DNA of 9,629 bases. Source: an uncultured Planctomycetaceae bacterium (GTDB lineage Bacteria > Planctomycetota > Planctomycetia > Pirellulales > UBA1268). The position numbers and the translations under genes were made by a program. This document shows positions 6,993 through 9,629 of the stretch, piece after piece. How positions within the stretch are numbered: position 1 is the first letter of the stretch; every line of letters starts with the position of its first letter. Location: the NCBI GenBank assembly GCA_937900985.1, contig CALCGM010000574.1, positions 1 to 9,629 on the forward strand. The letters are read 5' to 3'. The notes beneath the pieces were generated by a model. The model saw only the letters and a program-made list of their open reading frames with translations. It searched no databases and had not been told where the DNA came from.

Positions 6993-8390
6993 ATGCGGCA
7001 GCCCCACATCCTCGTCGTCGACGCTTCGGGCTCTGCCGGGCTTCCCTACGATCGCCATCTGGCCAGGCTGCAGCCGATGGAGGTGCGGGTGGAGCGGTCG
7101 CTGGAAAAGGCCCTCGACAGTCTCAGCCGCGACTCGTGGGACTTGGGCATCGTCACCGCCAGGGCCACCCCCTCCGCCGATGTGCTCTACACCACGCTGA
7201 AGAAGGCCGACCCGCAGCTGCCGATGGTGGTGATCGACTCGCAGCCCTCGGTCGAACGGGCCCGCGCCTGCCTGCAGGCGGGGGCCGGCGACTACCTCGA
7301 CATCGCCCGGGCGGAGACCGACCTGGAAGACTCGCTGGTGCGGCTGCTGGCGATCTCGCGGCGGGTGGCGGCTGAAGAGGTGCTCCGCCGGGTGGTGGAG
7401 CGACCGTATTCCTTTGATGAGTTTCTCGGAGAGAGTCCGCCGATGCGGGCGGTCTATTCGATGATCGACCGGGTGGCGGCGAGCAACGTCGACGTGCTCG
7501 TCACCGGCGAGACCGGCACCGGCAAGGAGCTCGTCGCCCGCTCGCTGCACCGCCGCAGCCGGCGGGAGGCCGGGCCGTTTGTGCCCATCGACTGCGGGGC
7601 GATCCCCGATGCGCTCCTGGAGAGCGAGCTGTTTGGCCACGAGCGAGGGGCGTTTACCGGTGCCGACGCCCGCCGGATTGGGCTGGTGGAGCTGGCCGAC
7701 GGCGGCACGCTCTTCCTCGACGAGGTGGGTGAACTGCCCCTGCCGCTGCAGGCCAAGCTGCTGCGGGTTTTGCAGGAGCGGCGGGTCCGCCGCGTGGGAG
7801 GACGTCAGGAAAACGCGGTCGACGTGCGGGTGGTGGCAGCCACCTCACGGCCGATCGATCAGATGGTCACCAAAGGAGAGTTTCGCCGCGATCTCTTCTA
7901 CCGCATCAACGTGGTGCGGATCGACATGCCGCCGCTCCGCATCCGCGGCGACGATATCGGCCTGCTGGCGGAAGCCTTCGCCAACCGGGCCAGCCAGGAG
8001 ATGGGCCGGATCGTCGGCGGCCTCTCACCAGATGCCTACCAGGTGCTGAAAAACTACCCCTGGCCAGGCAACGTGCGAGAGCTCAACAACGTGGTGCGTC
8101 GGGCGGTGGCGATGACCCGCGGCACCGTGATCGGCCTGGATGATCTGCCGGATGAGCTGATCACCACCTCGGGCCGTGCGGGCAGCGGCGATGGCGAGGC
8201 CGTCGGCTTCTTCGCCGAGCGGGCCGCCCAGACAGCTCGCTTTGAGCTGCAGTATCTGACCGACCTGCTCACCAGGCACCTCGGCGACGTCTCCGCCGCT
8301 GCTCGCGAAGCCCGCCTCCCCCGCGGCACCCTCTACCGCCTGCTGAAGGGCCACGACCTCGACGCGGCCAGCTTTCGCCGCGAGGGCTAG
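6993..8390 (+). CDS. Sigma-54 enhancer-binding transcriptional activator with degenerate receiver domain
   Basis: This 465-residue NtrC-like regulator should bind upstream DNA and use ATP to open sigma-54 RNA polymerase complexes. The N-terminal domain (about 1-125) has a receiver-like pattern starting ILVVD, but the normal phospho-acceptor Asp is replaced by T55 (DLGIVT), the acidic pair is reduced to D10 followed by A11, and the Lys-Pro motif after GAGDYL is missing. The AAA+ domain (about 144-370) is intact: Walker A GETGTGKE (172-179), the sigma-54-contacting GAFTGA (219-224), Walker B GTLFLDE (238-244), FRRDLFYRINV (about 297-307) and WPGNVRELNN. A Fis-type helix-turn-helix lies at about 431-451. 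ATG 6993 is chosen because the receiver fold begins there, although no Shine-Dalgarno sequence is visible; GTG 6933 is an upstream alternative. glnB with a sigma-54 promoter lies downstream and is a plausible target. Confidence 0.93.
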   Translation: MRQPHILVVDASGSAGLPYDRHLARLQPMEVRVERSLEKALDSLSRDSWDLGIVTARATPSADVLYTTLKKADPQLPMVVIDSQPSVERARACLQAGAGDYLDIARAETDLEDSLVRLLAISRRVAAEEVLRRVVERPYSFDEFLGESPPMRAVYSMIDRVAASNVDVLVTGETGTGKELVARSLHRRSRREAGPFVPIDCGAIPDALLESELFGHERGAFTGADARRIGLVELADGGTLFLDEVGELPLPLQAKLLRVLQERRVRRVGGRQENAVDVRVVAATSRPIDQMVTKGEFRRDLFYRINVVRIDMPPLRIRGDDIGLLAEAFANRASQEMGRIVGGLSPDAYQVLKNYPWPGNVRELNNVVRRAVAMTRGTVIGLDDLPDELITTSGRAGSGDGEAVGFFAERAAQTARFELQYLTDLLTRHLGDVSAAAREARLPRGTLYRLLKGHDLDAASFRREG

Positions 8391-8404
8391 CGCGCCGCCG
8401 CAAG

Positions 8405-8471
8405 CGGGACGGGATTCGGGGTGGCGAAGGCATCTCGAAGAGGCCGCTGTGCGGCCCTGAGTCCCGTCCCG
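8405..8471 (+). other. Branched stem-loop structure after the activator gene (candidate structured RNA or terminator)
   Basis: CGGGACGGGA (8405-8414) and TCCCGTCCCG (8462-8471) are perfect 10-bp complementary arms, 47 bp apart. Enclosed are TTCG/CGAA (8415-8418 with 8425-8428) and GGCCGC-TGT-GCGGCC (8442-8456), so a junction of three helices can be drawn without conflicts. It starts 14 bp after the activator stop codon. No U-tract follows, so it is not a standard intrinsic terminator. It could protect the mRNA 3' end, act as a factor-dependent terminator or be a small RNA element. It is not a tRNA. Confidence 0.4.
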
Positions 8472-8519
8472 TTCACACCGGTCGCTTTCATTCCCCCGCG
8501 CGCCTCACCCCTGTGACGG

Positions 8520-8537
8520 TGTCGCGCCGGCGCGACA
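8520..8537. promoter_or_regulatory. Perfect 18-bp palindrome, candidate upstream activator site
   Basis: TGTCGCGCCGGCGCGACA is perfectly self-complementary. Its centre lies about 220 bp upstream of the -24 element of the glnB promoter (about 245 bp upstream of the predicted start), within the range over which sigma-54 activators work. The adjacent regulator has a Fis-type helix-turn-helix and would bind such a dyad as a dimer. That assignment is inference; the high GC content makes short dyads commoner, but 18 perfect bases is still notable. Confidence 0.4.
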
Positions 8538-8706
8538 GCCACTGCCGAGGGCGTTCTCAGCGGGGCGTGGCGGCCAGATACCCGCGGGGGCATGCCGCTT
8601 CTTCGGGCAGGCGCCGCGCACGCGCGACGCAGGGCTGGCGAGCGGCTCGGCTGCGTCAGAACTCGTGGCCGAGAAACCGGTCGTTTCGTCGGGCAATTCC
8701 GTGGTT

Positions 8707-8733
8707 TGCCAGGCAGCCCATGTCTGGCATGGG
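8707..8733. promoter_or_regulatory. Overlapping inverted repeats just upstream of the glnB promoter
   Basis: Two dyads overlap: TGCCAG (8707-8712) with CTGGCA (8724-8729), separated by 11 bp, and CCCATG (8717-8722) with CATGGG (8728-8733), separated by 5 bp. The second ends 12 bp before the TTGGCACG of the promoter. This is closer than a usual enhancer site, so a repressor or a bending protein such as IHF/HU is as likely as the activator. Confidence 0.35.
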
Positions 8734-8745
8734 TTCACGGCCTCT

Positions 8746-8762
8746 TTGGCACGCGAGATGCA
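8746..8762 (+). promoter_or_regulatory. Sigma-54 (-24/-12) promoter of glnB
   Basis: TTGGCACG-CGAG-ATGCA matches the consensus TTGGCACG-N4-TTGCA at every specified position except one (A for the first T of the -12 element). The invariant GG (8748-8749) and GC (8760-8761) have exactly the required spacing. Transcription should begin near 8773, giving a leader of about 55 nt before the glnB ATG. glnB under nitrogen-responsive sigma-54 control is well known in other bacteria, which supports the call. Confidence 0.85.
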
Positions 8763-8827
8763 GTAGGTTGATGGTGGCGGAAACACGTTGAGAAAAACCG
8801 AGAGGCCCGACCGAGGAGACCAAAGCC

Positions 8828-9166
8828 ATGAAAAAGATCGAAGCCATCATCCGTCACTTCAAGCTTGAGGAAGTGAAAGACGCCCTCAACGCCCAGGGCA
8901 TTAAGGGCATGACCGTCACCGAGGTCCGCGGCTTCGGCCGTCAGAAGGGCCACACCGAGACCTACCGCGGTGCCGAGTATTCCGTCGACTTCCTGCCGAA
9001 GGTGAAGATTGAGGTCGTCGTCAGCGACGAGGAGTCGCAGGCCGTGATCGGCAAGATCATGTCGACGGCCCGCACTGGCCAGGTCGGCGACGGCAAGATC
9101 TTCGTCACCAACCTCGCTGAGGTGGTGCGAATCCGCACCGGCGAAACCGCCGCCTCAGCGATCTAG
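8828..9166 (+). CDS. glnB: Nitrogen regulatory protein PII
   Basis: This 112-residue cytoplasmic trimeric signal protein senses 2-oxoglutarate and ATP/ADP and passes nitrogen status to targets such as glutamine synthetase regulation and ammonium transport. Conserved features are GFGRQKGH (35-42), the T-loop YRGAEYSVDFLPK (46-58) with the uridylylation site Y51, the B-loop TGQVGDGK (83-90), and R101/R103 in VRIRTGE. K3 and D54 favour the GlnB over the GlnK subtype. Position 49 is Ala, so the cyanobacterial phosphorylation site is absent. The usual IIKPF near residue 8 reads IIRHF (R9, H10), a small deviation. AGGAG lies 9 nt before ATG 8828. A sigma-54 promoter precedes the gene and a strong terminator follows, so it appears to be monocistronic, without glnA or amtB in the window. 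Confidence 0.97.
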   Translation: MKKIEAIIRHFKLEEVKDALNAQGIKGMTVTEVRGFGRQKGHTETYRGAEYSVDFLPKVKIEVVVSDEESQAVIGKIMSTARTGQVGDGKIFVTNLAEVVRIRTGETAASAI

Positions 9167-9221
9167 TCTCGGCACCGCCGAGCCGATCGGCTGCCGCTGG
9201 ATCAGCGACGCAGCAACGAGC

Positions 9222-9255
9222 AACCGGGGAGCCGCAGGGCTCCCCGGTTTTTTTT
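9222..9255 (+). terminator. Intrinsic terminator of glnB
   Basis: A perfect 12-bp stem (9222-9233 with 9238-9249) closes a GCAG loop and runs into eight consecutive Ts (9248-9255). It lies 55 bp after the glnB stop. The reverse strand has no T-run after the stem, so it acts for plus-strand transcription only. A 12-bp palindrome, AGCCGATCGGCT (9181-9192), lies between the stop and the terminator. Confidence 0.95.
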
Positions 9256-9351
9256 ATTCACCGGGGCTGCTGGCCGAGAACAGGTCCGGCGAAGCTGCGG
9301 CACGTCAGCCGACGCCCCAACCCCAGGCTCCCGCCCGACGTCTCCGCCCCG

Positions 9352-9629
9352 TCAGGCCTGCGCCGTGCGGCGGCGGCGGGCGGCGATCGCTCCCATGCCG
9401 GCGGCGATGACGAGCATCAGATAGGTCGACGGCTCGGGCACGGCCGTGACCGTCACGAAGGTCTGCGTGCCCGAGACAGGCAGGAAGTCGCCCGAGAAGT
9501 TCAGCGGCTGGGTGTTGGAGCCGTTGTAGGCATAGTCGTAGTCGATCTCCCACATCTGGCTGCCCACCGTAAAGCGGCTGCCGTCGGCGAGCGGCTGGCC
9601 GCCGTAGGTAAACTGGCCGCCGTCCCAGG
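9352..9629 (-). CDS. PEP-CTERM sorting-signal protein, C-terminal part only
   Basis: The frame is open from the right edge to the TGA at 9352-9354, giving the last 91 complete codons of a gene whose start is outside the window. The end is a textbook PEP-CTERM signal: VPEPSTY, then a hydrophobic helix (LMLVIAAGMGAIAA), then RRRR before a short TAQA tail. Exosortase recognises such signals and processes the exported protein for release or surface attachment. Upstream, the visible part is Gly/aromatic-rich (YGGQPLADGSRF, MWEIDYDYAYNGSN) and beta-like, as in the C-terminal parts of large planctomycete surface proteins with repeated beta strands. No terminator is visible in the minus direction between 9351 and the glnB terminator. 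The specific function cannot be read from this fragment. The sorting signal is certain; the surface-protein class is inferred. Confidence 0.88.
   Translation of the reverse strand, partial: WDGGQFTYGGQPLADGSRFTVGSQMWEIDYDYAYNGSNTQPLNFSGDFLPVSGTQTFVTVTAVPEPSTYLMLVIAAGMGAIAARRRRTAQA

Larger units (their letters stand above)
8391..8827. other. 437-bp regulatory spacer between the activator gene and glnB
   Basis: No convincing gene lies here. The open frames on both strands are rich in Arg, Pro, Ser or Cys and lack ribosome binding sites and family signatures. What it does hold, in order, is a 67-bp fold flanked by 10-bp arms (8405-8471), a perfect 18-bp palindrome (8520-8537), overlapping inverted repeats (8707-8733), a sigma-54 promoter (8746-8762) and the glnB leader. 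A short direct repeat, ACCGGTCG followed by C/TTTC, occurs near 8477 and 8678. Confidence 0.7.

Noticed and set aside
5177..7375. 732-codon plus-strand open frame opposite the SEC-C/TPR gene
   Set aside because: It is an antisense shadow rich in Arg, Gly and His that crosses into the activator gene in a different frame; no family motif is seen.
8405..8471. tRNA-like cloverleaf
   Set aside because: The outer stem is 10 bp and the inner hairpins do not match D, anticodon and T arms; no TTCGANTC motif or CCA-type end is found.
8505..8786. 93-codon minus-strand open frame in the same spacer
   Set aside because: The composition (Pro, Ser, Cys, Ala) is unlike a folded protein, no ribosome binding site is seen, and it overlaps the regulatory elements.
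8513..8791. 92-codon plus-strand open frame upstream of glnB
   Set aside because: The product is extremely Arg-rich with no domain or ribosome binding site, and it runs across the sigma-54 promoter; it looks like a chance frame in GC-rich DNA.
9305..9553. 82-codon minus-strand open frame overlapping the PEP-CTERM gene
   Set aside because: It is an out-of-frame shadow, rich in Arg, Pro and Gly; the PEP-CTERM frame is clearly the coding one.

Overview
The window is GC-rich bacterial DNA that most likely comes from a planctomycete (Pirellulales-like). Several independent traits point there. One gene encodes a formylmethanofuran:tetrahydromethanopterin formyltransferase, an 'archaeal' C1 enzyme that among bacteria is mainly known from methylotrophic proteobacteria and planctomycetes. 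Another ends in a PEP-CTERM sorting signal. A third is a long TPR-like protein with a degenerate SEC-C motif, and there is also a large secreted protein of unknown function. The lineage is inferred from gene content, not from a marker-gene tree.

Layout from left to right. ftr (119-1045, minus) is divergent from a 747-residue exported protein of unknown function (1231-3474, plus), with a 185-bp spacer that holds a small perfect palindrome. The exported-protein gene converges with ribD (3489-4598, minus) across only 14 bp. A 35-bp near-perfect palindrome lies inside the 3' end of ribD. ribD is the second gene of a two-gene minus-strand operon: the upstream SEC-C/TPR gene (4595-6796) overlaps it by 4 bp (ATGA). 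Divergent from that operon is a sigma-54 enhancer-binding protein (6993-8390, plus) whose receiver domain lacks its phosphorylation residues. A 437-bp non-coding stretch follows, rich in inverted repeats and ending in a very good sigma-54 (-24/-12) promoter. It drives glnB (8828-9166), which is closed by a strong intrinsic terminator. The right edge carries the C-terminal end of a PEP-CTERM protein on the minus strand.

The most interesting unit is 6993-9255. A sigma-54 activator with a degenerate receiver sits directly upstream of a sigma-54-dependent, apparently monocistronic PII gene, and the gap between them contains a perfect 18-bp palindrome placed as an upstream activator site would be. 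I propose, as inference, that this is a local nitrogen-control module in which the activator is not switched by Asp phosphorylation. The rest of the window is housekeeping (riboflavin synthesis, C1 transfer) and cell-surface proteins typical of the lineage. I saw no mobile elements, CRISPR arrays, tRNA or rRNA genes.
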